A stretch of DNA of 9,990 bases, from the NCBI RefSeq assembly GCF_949298305.1, contig NZ_CASFWU010000142.1, positions 1 through 9,990 on the forward strand. Direction: 5' to 3'. Each line of letters opens with the position of its first letter. Position 1 is the stretch's first letter. Positions 1 to 5,242 of the stretch are shown here, piece after piece. This DNA is from an uncultured Bacteroides sp. (GTDB taxonomy: Bacteria; Bacteroidota; Bacteroidia; Bacteroidales; Bacteroidaceae). Below the pieces are notes generated by a model. It searched no databases. It was not told the DNA's origin and worked only from the letters and a program-made list of their open reading frames with translations. The position numbers and the translations under genes are program-made.

Positions 1-1
1 T

Positions 2-1015
2 ACAATCCGTTTTGAAGTTGATCACGGAGAAGGCGAAGGTCTTTTTATTTTAACCGGTTCTGCTGTTCCTGCAAAAACAGAAGAAATTCATCATTCAGGA
101 GCCGGCCGATTTGCATGGCTAACAATGCGTCCCATGAGTTTATACGAGTCGGGAGAATCTTCTGGAGAAGTGAGCTTGGAGGATATGTTCAAAACCCCAG
201 ACAATATAATGGGAATCAACAATTTGTCGCTTAATGACATTGCCTTTTTAATTTGTCGGGGAGGATGGCCTCGCGCAACCTTGCAAACAAGAGACATTGC
301 GCTGGATCAAGTGAAATACTATTACGACGCCGTGACACGTTCGGACATTTCTCGTGTAGATGGCGTTCGCCGCAATCAAGAGCGGGTAAGACGATTGATG
401 CGCTCATACGCCCGGCATCAAGGTTCACAAGCTCCTATCAGTACAATCATAGAAGATATACGAGTAAACGATGAAGAATCGACGGATGTTAAGACTGTTG
501 CGTCCTATATCGATGCACTGAAAAAGATTTTTGTCATAGAAGATTCTGTTGCGTGGAATCCCAATTTACGCTCAAAATCAGCTATCCGAACATCAGATAC
601 CAGATACTTTGTCGATCCGTCAATAGCCGTCGCTGCTTTGGGTCTCGGTCCCAAGGACCTGATTAATGACCTGAATACAATGGGGCTGTTGTTTGAGACG
701 CTTTGCATCCGGGATTTACGTGTATTTGCAAGTGCTTTAGACGGACAAGTTTATCATTTTCGAGACAAATACGGCCTCGAATGTGATGCGGTTGTTCATC
801 TGCGTAATGGCAAATTCGGTCTTATTGAAATAAAACTTGGTGGAGACCAACTTATAGAACAAGGCGCAACTACCCTAAAAACATTGGCTGCAAAGATTGA
901 TACAGATAAAATGAAAGCCCCGTCCTTCTTGATGGTATTGACGGCAACAGGAAAATTCGCCTATCGACGTGCAGATGGAGTTTATGTAGTCCCCATTGGA
1001 TGCTTAAAAGACTGA
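2..1015 (+). CDS. DUF4143-type ATP-binding protein, 3' part (5' end outside window)
   Basis: The reading frame is open from base 2 to the TGA at 1013-1015 (337 codons), so an ATG at 125 is internal and the AAA+ ATPase N-terminus is missing. The first visible residues, LTGSA followed by HSGAGRFAWLTMRPMSLYESGE, are the classic end of the ATPase core in the AAA_14/DUF4143 family. GGWP follows at about residue 87. The C-terminal DUF4143 region has the PD-(D/E)XK nuclease-like pattern: LFET (about 230), ECDAVV (Asp about 262) and LIEIKLGG (Glu and Lys about 276 and 278). Known family members are cytoplasmic ATPases of unclear role, often patchily distributed and sometimes linked to mobile or stress functions; no reaction can be assigned. 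Nothing in the visible part looks broken. It converges with the NigD-like gene across a repeat-rich gap. Family assignment is firm; function is not. Confidence 0.9.
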   Translation, partial: TIRFEVDHGEGEGLFILTGSAVPAKTEEIHHSGAGRFAWLTMRPMSLYESGESSGEVSLEDMFKTPDNIMGINNLSLNDIAFLICRGGWPRATLQTRDIALDQVKYYYDAVTRSDISRVDGVRRNQERVRRLMRSYARHQGSQAPISTIIEDIRVNDEESTDVKTVASYIDALKKIFVIEDSVAWNPNLRSKSAIRTSDTRYFVDPSIAVAALGLGPKDLINDLNTMGLLFETLCIRDLRVFASALDGQVYHFRDKYGLECDAVVHLRNGKFGLIEIKLGGDQLIEQGATTLKTLAAKIDTDKMKAPSFLMVLTATGKFAYRRADGVYVVPIGCLKD

Positions 1016-1096
1016 TAAACGATATGGCACAACATATAGAGAGGGGCACAATCTCATACCTAACTCCTCATCCCCCCTCATCCGCAACTGAAAGTG

Positions 1097-1165
1097 CTCT
1101 GAATTCTGAACCTTGAAATCAATAAGTCTGCAACTGAAAACGTACTCCCCCGCAGGGTTTGCGTA
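1097..1165. repeat. Direct repeat unit, copy A
   Basis: This unit begins CTCTGAATTCTGAA and continues through TGAAATCAATAAGTCTGC and AACTGAAAACGTACT to a CCCGCAGGG-like end. It matches copy B at 1235-1293 with a few substitutions and small indels (offset 131-138 bases). A fragment of the same unit, GCAACTGAAAGTG, lies just before it at about 1084. It has no coding potential in either direction. Confidence 0.75.
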
Positions 1166-1201
1166 CGTGTACACAGGGCGGGCTGACCCCGCCCCTACAC
1201 G
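1166..1201. repeat. GC-rich inverted repeat (REP-like hairpin)
   Basis: GGGCGGG (1176-1182) pairs perfectly with CCCGCCC (1188-1194) over a 5-base loop, and CGTGTA (1166-1171) pairs with TACACG (1196-1201) after a small asymmetric bulge. It looks like the short GC-rich hairpins that recur between genes in many bacteria. There is no T-run on either side, so a simple Rho-independent terminator is unlikely. Confidence 0.65.
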
Positions 1202-1234
1202 CATCCACGCCGCACGGCAAATCTGAAATCAGAA

Positions 1235-1293
1235 CTCTGAAATCTGAAATCAACAAGTCTGCAACTGAAAATGTACTACCCGCAAGGTATGTA
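1235..1293. repeat. Direct repeat unit, copy B
   Basis: This is the second, shorter copy of the unit at 1097-1165: CTCTGAAATCTGAAATCAAC, then AAGTCTGCAACTGAAAATG, then TACTACCCGCAAGG. The CTGAAATC motif is itself iterated three times just before and inside it (about 1223-1251), which suggests slippage. Confidence 0.75.
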
Positions 1294-1325
1294 TTTACTT
1301 AAGTTTCGGATTTAATATTTCTCTG

Positions 1326-1357
1326 GTAGTTAAGTAGTTAAGAAGTTAAGGAGTTAA
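1326..1357. repeat. Four-copy 8-bp tandem repeat
   Basis: Four adjacent 8-base units read GTAGTTAA, GTAGTTAA, GAAGTTAA and GGAGTTAA. The first two are identical and the rest differ only at the second base. The array ends about 27 bases from the NigD-like stop codon and could vary in copy number between strains. Confidence 0.85.
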
Positions 1358-1393
1358 GCCAATACATTGTGAGCTGTTTTTTTCTATTGGCTT
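1356..1393 (-). terminator. Inverted repeat spanning the NigD-like stop codon; possible terminator
   Basis: AAGCCAATA (1356-1364) and TATTGGCTT (1385-1393) form a perfect 9-bp stem with a 20-base loop. On the minus strand the upstream arm holds the last sense codons and most of the TAG stop, and an A-rich run sits in the loop. The sequence after the stem on the minus strand is only moderately T-rich, so terminator activity is a guess; it could instead stabilise the 3' end of the mRNA. Confidence 0.4.
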
Positions 1394-2103
1394 GGCAGAG
1401 TCAGTTCCGTCGGTTGGGCAAAGTCATAGGTCAGTTCCACCTCGCCGTTCACTTCCGAATTCAACTTGATGACAAAGCCTTTGGTTTCCGGAGTAACGTC
1501 CAGGCTGTTCAGGTTGAACGAGACAATGGCCGGCCAGTGGTTGCCCGAGAAATTGTCATAACCGTTGTAGCGCAGTTCCAAATGGATATATCCGTCGTCA
1601 GCATAGACTTCATCGTCATTAGCCGACTTCACCAGACTGATGCGGTGCTTGGTATTGTCCTTCGGCAAATTCTGATAGAAAACCAGATTCAGATATCCGC
1701 CGCTGATTCCCATATCGCCCTGATAAATCAGTAACGGGTCGTTGCCGAACTCCTCCTCGTTCTCCGGAGTCAGTTCCTCAACAGTCTTGGTCAATACTTC
1801 GCGCATGGACAAGATTTTTACCGCATGGTCAAAGCCGGCATAGTCATCGGCCAGAGGATTGAAGGAGGTGATGACACGCTGGCCGTCTACTGCCATATAC
1901 CAACCCAGGTCTATGTTTACAGGCCACAACGTTCCCCACACGTCACAATCCAGATAAAAAGATGTACCCGTAGTCCGCACGGTGGCCCAGAGAGGAGGCG
2001 TAAAGTCGCCCACCGAATAACCATCGCCGTCGTCACAGGACTGGAGTGCCGGCACCAGTGCCAGGCACAGAATCATCAACAAGCTTTGCAATTTTTTTTT
2101 CAT
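1384..2103 (-). CDS. NigD-like outer-surface lipoprotein
   Basis: This 239-residue protein is recognised as NigD-like from the opening CDDGDGYSVGDF, followed by WATV, SFYLDCDVWGTLWP and the C-terminal pattern GFVIKLNSEVNGEVELTYDF. The family is confined to Bacteroidetes; the name comes from a gene next to the nim/nigA bacteriocin-type loci, and no biochemical activity is established. Residues 1-23 are a lipoprotein signal peptide: three lysines, a hydrophobic core and the lipobox LQSC with Cys23, so the mature protein should be membrane-anchored and probably surface or periplasmic. I chose the ATG at 2103 because the longer in-frame extension to 2163 would put an unrelated charged segment before the signal peptide. 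Codons 2-4 are an uninterrupted A9 run, prone to slippage. It is separated from lpxB by a terminator-like hairpin and has its own 5' hairpin, so it is probably transcribed separately. Confidence 0.87.
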   Translation of the reverse strand: MKKKLQSLLMILCLALVPALQSCDDGDGYSVGDFTPPLWATVRTTGTSFYLDCDVWGTLWPVNIDLGWYMAVDGQRVITSFNPLADDYAGFDHAVKILSMREVLTKTVEELTPENEEEFGNDPLLIYQGDMGISGGYLNLVFYQNLPKDNTKHRISLVKSANDDEVYADDGYIHLELRYNGYDNFSGNHWPAIVSFNLNSLDVTPETKGFVIKLNSEVNGEVELTYDFAQPTELTLPSQ

Positions 2104-2121
2104 ATTCGTGTTTTTATCGGT

Positions 2122-2152
2122 TAGCGGTCGGTCATCAGAAGCCCGACCACTA
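2122..2152 (-). promoter_or_regulatory. Inverted repeat in the NigD-like 5' leader
   Basis: TAGCGGTCGG (2122-2131) and CCGACCACTA (2143-2152) form a 10-bp stem with one mismatch (a G-U or G-T position) and an 11-base loop. It lies 18 bases upstream of the NigD-like start codon on the minus strand. It could be an operator for a dimeric regulator or an mRNA hairpin. No Bacteroides-type TAnnTTTG box is visible between here and the terminator-like hairpin at 2161-2189. Confidence 0.5.
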
Positions 2153-2160
2153 TCTAAATA

Positions 2161-2189
2161 CAAAAAGCCGGGCTATTACTGCACCGGCT
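2161..2189 (-). terminator. Probable Rho-independent terminator after lpxB
   Basis: On the minus strand AGCCGG (complement of 2184-2189) pairs with CCGGCT (complement of 2166-2171) over a 12-base loop and is followed directly by TTTTTG. It lies about 30 bases past the lpxB TGA and ends before the NigD-like leader. Confidence 0.65.
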
Positions 2190-2220
2190 CTTGGGTATTT
2201 AACATTTTCTAAACCAACTG

Positions 2221-3366
2221 TCAGGCATGCCTTTTCTTCAGGAGCTCCACCATCAGACGGGCGGCACGGCGGGGCGCACCGGTCTCGCCCAGACGCGAAG
2301 CCATGTAGTCATATCCCGCCAGCATCTGCTCCCGATAGTCCGGCTCGTGCAGAATGCGCTCCAGCTCCTGCCTCATCCGTTCTACCGTCATCTGGTCGGC
2401 CACCAGTTCCTTCACCACCTCGCTGTCGGCAATCAGGTTCACCAGCGAGATGTATTTCACCTTCAGAATATGCCGTTTCAGAAAGGCAATCAGCTTCCCT
2501 ACGGGCGTGTGGTAGCACACTGCCTGCGGCACGCGGAAGAGGGCCGTCTCCAGCGTCGCCGTGCCCGAAGTCACCAGCGCCGCCTGCGCATGGCTGAGCA
2601 GCGGATAGGTCTGCCCGTAGACCACCGCCACATCCGCCCCGCCGATGTAGCGCGCGTAATATTCCGGCTCGATGCCCGGAGCGCCCGCCAGCACCGGCTG
2701 GTAGTCCGGGAAAGCGGCCGCCGCCCGCAGCATGTCCGGCAGGTTGTCCTTGATTTCCTGCCTGCGGCTGCCCGCCAGCAGGGCGATGATGGGCTTGCCG
2801 GTCAGTCCGTTGCGCGAGGCGAACGCGCCGAAGTCCTCCGCATAGCCGGCACGGAACGCCGCTACCTCGTCCAGCGTCGGGTTGCCCACGTAGTGGATGG
2901 GGTAACGGTGCTTCCCTTCAAAGAAGTCTACCTCGAAAGGCAGGATAGAGAACAACTCATCCACATCCCGCTTGATGTTCTTGATGCGGTACTCCTTCCA
3001 CGCCCAGATTTTCGGGGAAATGTAGTAGTAGACAGGAATCCGCGTGCGGGCATGGACAAACTCCGCAATGCTCAGGTTGAAGCCCGGATAGTCCACCAGT
3101 ATCAGCACATCGGGCTGCCAGGCCACAATGTCCTCCTTGCAGCGGCGCATGTTGGCAAAGATGGTGCGCAGATGCAGCAACACGGGCACAAAGCCCATAT
3201 AGGCCAGCTCGCGGTAGTGCTTTACCGGCGCGCCGCCCACAGCCGCCATCAGGTCGCCGCCAAAGAAGCGGAACTCCGCCCGGCTGTCCGCCTCCTTCAG
3301 GGCTTCCATCAGATGGGAGGCATGGAGGTCGCCTGAAGCCTCGCCCACAATCAGGTAATATTTCAT
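2221..3366 (-). CDS. lpxB: Lipid-A-disaccharide synthase LpxB
   Basis: LpxB is a GT-B-fold (GT19) membrane-associated cytoplasmic enzyme that joins UDP-2,3-diacylglucosamine and lipid X to give the lipid A disaccharide, releasing UDP. The 381 residues match the usual length (about 380). Visible family motifs in order are VGEASGDLHAS (7-17), the FFGGDLM glycine loop (34-40), MGFVPVLLHL (57-66), LVDYPGFNL with the catalytic-type Asp (90-98), YYYISPKIWAWK (113-124), ILPFE (141-145), YVGNP (159-163), LLAGSRRQEI (196-205), VTSGTATLE (265-273) and YISLVNLIADSEVVKEL (305-321). All appear intact. The ATG at 3366 starts directly at the conserved first beta strand, with only a weak purine motif upstream, as is normal in Bacteroides. 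surE lies upstream on the same strand, but 406 bases of repeat elements separate them, so co-transcription is uncertain. A terminator-like hairpin follows. Confidence 0.97.
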   Translation of the reverse strand: MKYYLIVGEASGDLHASHLMEALKEADSRAEFRFFGGDLMAAVGGAPVKHYRELAYMGFVPVLLHLRTIFANMRRCKEDIVAWQPDVLILVDYPGFNLSIAEFVHARTRIPVYYYISPKIWAWKEYRIKNIKRDVDELFSILPFEVDFFEGKHRYPIHYVGNPTLDEVAAFRAGYAEDFGAFASRNGLTGKPIIALLAGSRRQEIKDNLPDMLRAAAAFPDYQPVLAGAPGIEPEYYARYIGGADVAVVYGQTYPLLSHAQAALVTSGTATLETALFRVPQAVCYHTPVGKLIAFLKRHILKVKYISLVNLIADSEVVKELVADQMTVERMRQELERILHEPDYREQMLAGYDYMASRLGETGAPRRAARLMVELLKKRHA

Positions 3367-3378
3367 AAGCAGGAAAGG

Positions 3379-3414
3379 GCCTCACCCCCGGCCCCTCTCC
3401 CAAGGAGAGGGGGG
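3379..3414. repeat. Left 36-bp inverted repeat arm
   Basis: Starts GCCTCACCCCCGGCCCC and ends in a run of six G. It starts 12 bases before the lpxB start codon, inside the likely lpxB leader, where its 9-bp self-complementary hairpin could affect translation. Confidence 0.9.
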
Positions 3415-3564
3415 ATTTTGCGGCGGTTACGATGGTGGTTGGATGGATGAAGAACCATAAAACGAAGAGTGAAGGACGACGAATTTATTTAGCATCCGCC
3501 ATCGTTTCGACCGCTTGCTTAACTATCAGGCAGGAATCTATTTCCGAGACCTGACCTGCATAGT

Positions 3565-3600
3565 CCCCCCTCTCCTTGGGAGAGGGGCCGGGGGTGAGGC
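3565..3600. repeat. Right 36-bp inverted repeat arm
   Basis: Exact reverse complement of the left arm, starting with six C and ending GGCCGGGGGTGAGGC. The identity over 36 bases suggests recent insertion, recombination or gene conversion between the arms. Confidence 0.9.
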
Positions 3601-3610
3601 TTTTGTTTTC

Positions 3611-3776
3611 TTAATTATTTAAGTTTCGCAAGTACTCAACTTATTAGTTGACAAGGCTTCAGGCAACAAGTCTACAAGACCGAAACGCCCTGTATAATAA
3701 GGTGCCGTTGGAAGTCAACTCGTCAACTTGTTACTCGTCAACTGCAACTTGAGCTTGCGAAAGTTGAGTTAATTAA
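3611..3776. repeat. surE-flanking element, copy 1 (downstream of surE)
   Basis: The core at 3622-3761 matches copy 2 at 4569-4730. The left 53 bases agree with five mismatches and the right 46 bases (3716-3761) with one; the middle differs by an indel of about 22 bases. The ends are inverted: TTTCGCAAG at 3624-3632 against CTTGCGAAA at 3754-3762, with a TTAATTA / TAATTAA pair outside. ACTCGTCAACT occurs twice inside (3718-3728 and 3733-3743). The right end runs into the surE stop codon at 3773-3775. Confidence 0.8.
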
Positions 3777-4537
3777 AACCAGTTTTTCAGCTCGTCCATC
3801 AGGCCGTAGGCGGTAGCGTCCACCGTAGTGGGCGTTACGGCTACGTAGCCGTTGGCCAGTGCCCAATGGTCGGTCTGTTCGTTGTCTGCGTCGGTGTCCT
3901 CAAATTCACCGGTCAGCCAATAATAGTGTGTGTCGTTGCGGTGGGCAAAGTTTTCCCATTCGTTCTTCCACTGTCCTTGCGTCTGCCGGCAGATTTTCAC
4001 GCCCTTCAGTTCCTTGGTATCGGGAAAATTCACGTTCAGGCAGGTCAACGGAGGCAGTCCTTTCTCCAGCACCAGGCGGACAATGTCGCGTACATAGGGA
4101 CCCGCAGGCTCAAAGTCTGCATCCGGTTCGTGGCTGCAAAGCGAAAAGCCGATGGAAGGCACTCCCTTCAGGCAGCCTTCTATCACCACGCCCATCGTGC
4201 CCGAGTAGTGGACGTTGACAGACGAGTTGTCACCGTGGTTGATGCCGCCAATCACCAGGTCGGGCTTGCGGTCCAGCACCGTATGGAAAGCCAGCTTCAC
4301 GCAGTCGGTCGGCGTACCCGAGCATTTGTACACCGTCAGTCCCACATCCTTGCGCAACAGGCTGTAATGGATGGGCTCGTTGGTTGTCAGCGAACAGGCC
4401 GTGCCCGAGCGGGCCATGTCCGGCGCCATTACCACCACTTCCGCCAGCGGACGGATGAACTTGATTAACTCACTGATTCCTTTCGACATGATACCGTCAT
4501 CATTTGAAACCAATATCAAAGGTCTTTGATTTTCCAT
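3773..4537 (-). CDS. surE: 5'-nucleotidase / nucleoside monophosphate phosphatase SurE
   Basis: SurE is a cytoplasmic metal-dependent phosphatase that removes the phosphate from nucleoside 5'- and 3'-monophosphates and short polyphosphate, and is linked to stationary-phase survival. The 254 residues fit the family (about 245-260). The metal-binding residues are visible: the NDDGI motif with Asp13 and Asp14, Ser44 in APDMARSGTACSLT, and Asn100 in LVIGGINHGDN. Other signature blocks are KCSGTPTDCVKLA (71-83), YSGTMGVVIEGCLKGVPSIGFS (111-132), LNVNFP (167-172) and GYVAVTPT (230-237). The ATG at 4537 starts five codons before the first beta strand (PLILVSNDDG), which is normal. Direct copies of a repeat element lie on both sides: one overlaps the stop codon, the other sits about 30 bases upstream in the leader. 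The gene itself looks intact. Candidate promoters lie about 240 and 360 bases upstream. Confidence 0.97.
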   Translation of the reverse strand: MENQRPLILVSNDDGIMSKGISELIKFIRPLAEVVVMAPDMARSGTACSLTTNEPIHYSLLRKDVGLTVYKCSGTPTDCVKLAFHTVLDRKPDLVIGGINHGDNSSVNVHYSGTMGVVIEGCLKGVPSIGFSLCSHEPDADFEPAGPYVRDIVRLVLEKGLPPLTCLNVNFPDTKELKGVKICRQTQGQWKNEWENFAHRNDTHYYWLTGEFEDTDADNEQTDHWALANGYVAVTPTTVDATAYGLMDELKNWF

Positions 4538-4568
4538 AATCCAGTCTTTTTACAAATAAAATCGTTTT

Positions 4569-4730
4569 AGTTTCGCAAGTACTCAACCTACCAGTTGACA
4601 AGGCTTCAGTCAACAAGCCTACCAGTTCCGGGATGCCTTGTTTGATAAAGTGCCGCTTGAAACGGATCGCTGCAAACGCCTTGCCAACTCGTCAACTTGT
4701 TACTTGTCAACTGCAACTTGAGCTTGCGAA
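4569..4730. repeat. surE-flanking element, copy 2 (in surE leader)
   Basis: Same orientation as copy 1. It opens AGTTTCGCAAGTACTCAAC and closes CAACTTGAGCTTGCGAA. The ends are inverted (TTCGCAAG against CTTGCGAA). Outside it, AATAAAATCGTTT (4555-4567) and AATAAAAATCGTTT (4756-4769) form a near-identical direct pair that may mark a larger unit or an old insertion. If surE is transcribed from either upstream promoter candidate, the whole element is in the mRNA leader. Confidence 0.8.
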
Positions 4731-4765
4731 TTGAAAATCGACGAAGTCAAAGTTGAATAAAAATC

Positions 4766-4801
4766 GTTTGATTGTCGCAAAAATAACGAATATAATCAAA
4801 C
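4766..4801. repeat. 8-bp inverted repeat around a promoter-like box
   Basis: GTTTGATT (4766-4773) and AATCAAAC (4794-4801) are perfect reverse complements, 20 bases apart. Between them on the minus strand is TATTTTTG (complement of 4778-4785), a perfect TAnnTTTG box. Such placement suits a repressor operator, but the AT-rich sequence makes chance possible. Confidence 0.45.
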
Positions 4802-4809
4802 TTGGCAAG
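4778..4809 (-). promoter_or_regulatory. Candidate Bacteroides promoter for surE (proximal)
   Basis: On the minus strand, TATTTTTG (4785-4778) fits the -7 consensus TAnnTTTG. CTTG (4809-4806), 20 bases upstream, is a one-mismatch -33 TTTG box. Transcription would start about 4770 and read through repeat copy 2 into surE. Confidence 0.4.
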
Positions 4810-4896
4810 AATTCAGCCCACAAGCTTTAACCCCGACCCGAATTCGTCCGGCGTCCCGCCCTTGTTAACAGGTTGCGGTTAAGAAGAAGGTCAAAA

Positions 4897-4926
4897 CAAA
4901 GGTATCTGAAACCAAGGTGTGTCAAA
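4897..4926 (-). promoter_or_regulatory. Candidate Bacteroides promoter for surE (distal)
   Basis: On the minus strand, TTTG (4926-4923) is followed after 18 bases by TACCTTTG (4904-4897), matching both consensus boxes exactly but with a spacer slightly under the usual 19-21. It would give a leader of about 350 bases for surE. Confidence 0.4.
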
Positions 4927-4947
4927 TTAAAAAGTTGCTTTCCTTTA

Positions 4948-5016
4948 GGCACGGATTACACGAAAATTCGCGGATTGTTATTCTTCTTTCTCCGTGTTTT
5001 CCGCGTAATCCGTGCC
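4948..5016. repeat. Long imperfect palindrome with GGCACGGATTAC arms
   Basis: GGCACGGATTAC (4948-4959) and GTAATCCGTGCC (5005-5016) are a perfect 12-bp inverted pair. Imperfect pairing continues inward through ACGAAAATTCGCGGA against TCCGTGTTTTCCGCG, giving a stem of about 28 bp with a loop of about 15 bases. The CACGGATTACACG-type sequence is, to my knowledge, a recurring dispersed repeat in Bacteroides intergenic DNA. Confidence 0.75.
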
Positions 5017-5185
5017 GAAAAAGCTACAAGATGTCAGCCATTTTTAGTTTTGACACCCTCTCCACCACGATTAAAGGCCGAATGGCAGAGGACACAAAAA
5101 AAAGAAGGTTGCCAGACGTTGTCAAGTTCCCGTCACACGAAGAACTGTTTCCCGTCATGGCACCCTTCTCAAACAAAACAAACAC

Positions 5186-5204
5186 ACTCATTATTACAAT
5201 GAGT
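5186..5204 (-). terminator. Possible terminator of the pilus cluster
   Basis: ACTCATT (5186-5192) and AATGAGT (5198-5204) form a perfect 7-bp stem with a 5-base loop. It lies about 40 bases past the last pilus-gene stop, and the minus strand continues GTGTTTGTTTTGTTTG. The stem is AT-rich, so termination may be weak. Confidence 0.4.
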
Positions 5205-5242
5205 AAGCCCGTGCTGTTTCGCCAAACAAGCAACTTTGACAA

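Larger units (their letters stand above)
1016..1383. other. Repeat-rich gap between convergent genes
   Basis: No credible gene lies in these 368 bases between two convergent stop codons. The stretch is made of small repeats, listed separately: two diverged direct copies of a roughly 60-70 base unit, a GC-rich hairpin between them, an 8-bp tandem repeat and a hairpin running into the NigD-like stop codon. I see no obvious strong terminator for the plus-strand gene. Such repeat mosaics at 3'-3' junctions are typical of Bacteroides intergenic DNA. Confidence 0.7.
3379..3600. mobile_element. 222-bp element with perfect 36-bp terminal inverted repeats (MITE- or REP-pair-like)
   Basis: The 36 bases at 3379-3414 are the exact reverse complement of 3565-3600, separated by 150 bases. 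Each arm is itself a hairpin: CCCCTCTCC, loop CAA, GGAGAGGGG. The outer part is the CTCACCCCCGGCCCCTC-type sequence that recurs between genes in many bacterial genomes, including Bacteroidetes. The centre holds a weaker nested inverted repeat (CGATGGTGG at 3430-3438 against CCGCCATCG at 3496-3504). There is no open reading frame for a transposase and no clear target-site duplication, so mobilisation, if any, would be in trans. Confidence 0.6.
3367..3772. other. surE–lpxB intergenic region built from two repeat elements
   Basis: No gene is visible in these 406 bases. Nearly all of it is repeat: a 222-bp element with perfect 36-bp inverted ends (3379-3600) followed by the first copy of a 150-165 bp element shared with the other side of surE (about 3611-3776). 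I find no TAnnTTTG box on the minus strand here, so lpxB either depends on transcription from surE or uses a promoter I cannot recognise. Confidence 0.75.
4538..5242. other. Gap upstream of surE: repeats and candidate promoters, no credible gene
   Basis: These 705 bases between the pilus cluster and surE hold copy 2 of the surE-flanking element (4569-4730), an 8-bp inverted repeat around a promoter-like box (4766-4801), a second promoter candidate (4897-4926), a long imperfect palindrome (4948-5016) and a small AT-rich hairpin (5186-5204). Short open frames at 4873-5246 on the plus strand and 5024-5242 on the minus strand use GTG/TTG starts or run through the palindrome and resemble nothing I know. 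Confidence 0.65.

Noticed and set aside
2104..2163. 20-residue N-terminal extension of the NigD-like protein
   Set aside because: The extension places charged residues before a complete lipoprotein signal peptide and would translate across the leader hairpin.
2227..3336. 369-codon plus-strand open frame opposite lpxB
   Set aside because: It is antisense to a fully conserved lpxB, rich in His/Arg/Gln as expected from GC-biased complement codons, with no known motif.
2957..3403. Minus-strand open frame starting MGEGPGVRP in the 36-bp repeat and overlapping lpxB
   Set aside because: It is a shadow frame of lpxB; the opening residues are the familiar translation of the GGAGAGGGGCCGGGGGTGAGG-type repeat.
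3379..3600. Insertion sequence
   Set aside because: There is no transposase frame in the 150-bp centre and no target-site duplication that I can see; only a MITE- or REP-pair-like label is justified.
3379..4730. CRISPR array or phage attachment site
   Set aside because: The repeats are only two per family, of unequal length, inverted or far apart, and there are no spacers, cas genes, integrase or tRNA gene nearby.
4768..4796. E. coli-style TTGATT-N17-TATAAT promoter for a plus-strand gene
   Set aside because: The Bacteroides housekeeping sigma factor uses different boxes and no credible plus-strand gene follows; it is kept only as part of the overlapping-promoter observation.
5024..5242. 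72-codon minus-strand open frame with a hydrophobic N-terminus
   Set aside because: It begins with TTG directly after the pilus-gene stop codon, has no ribosome-binding motif and shows no family resemblance.
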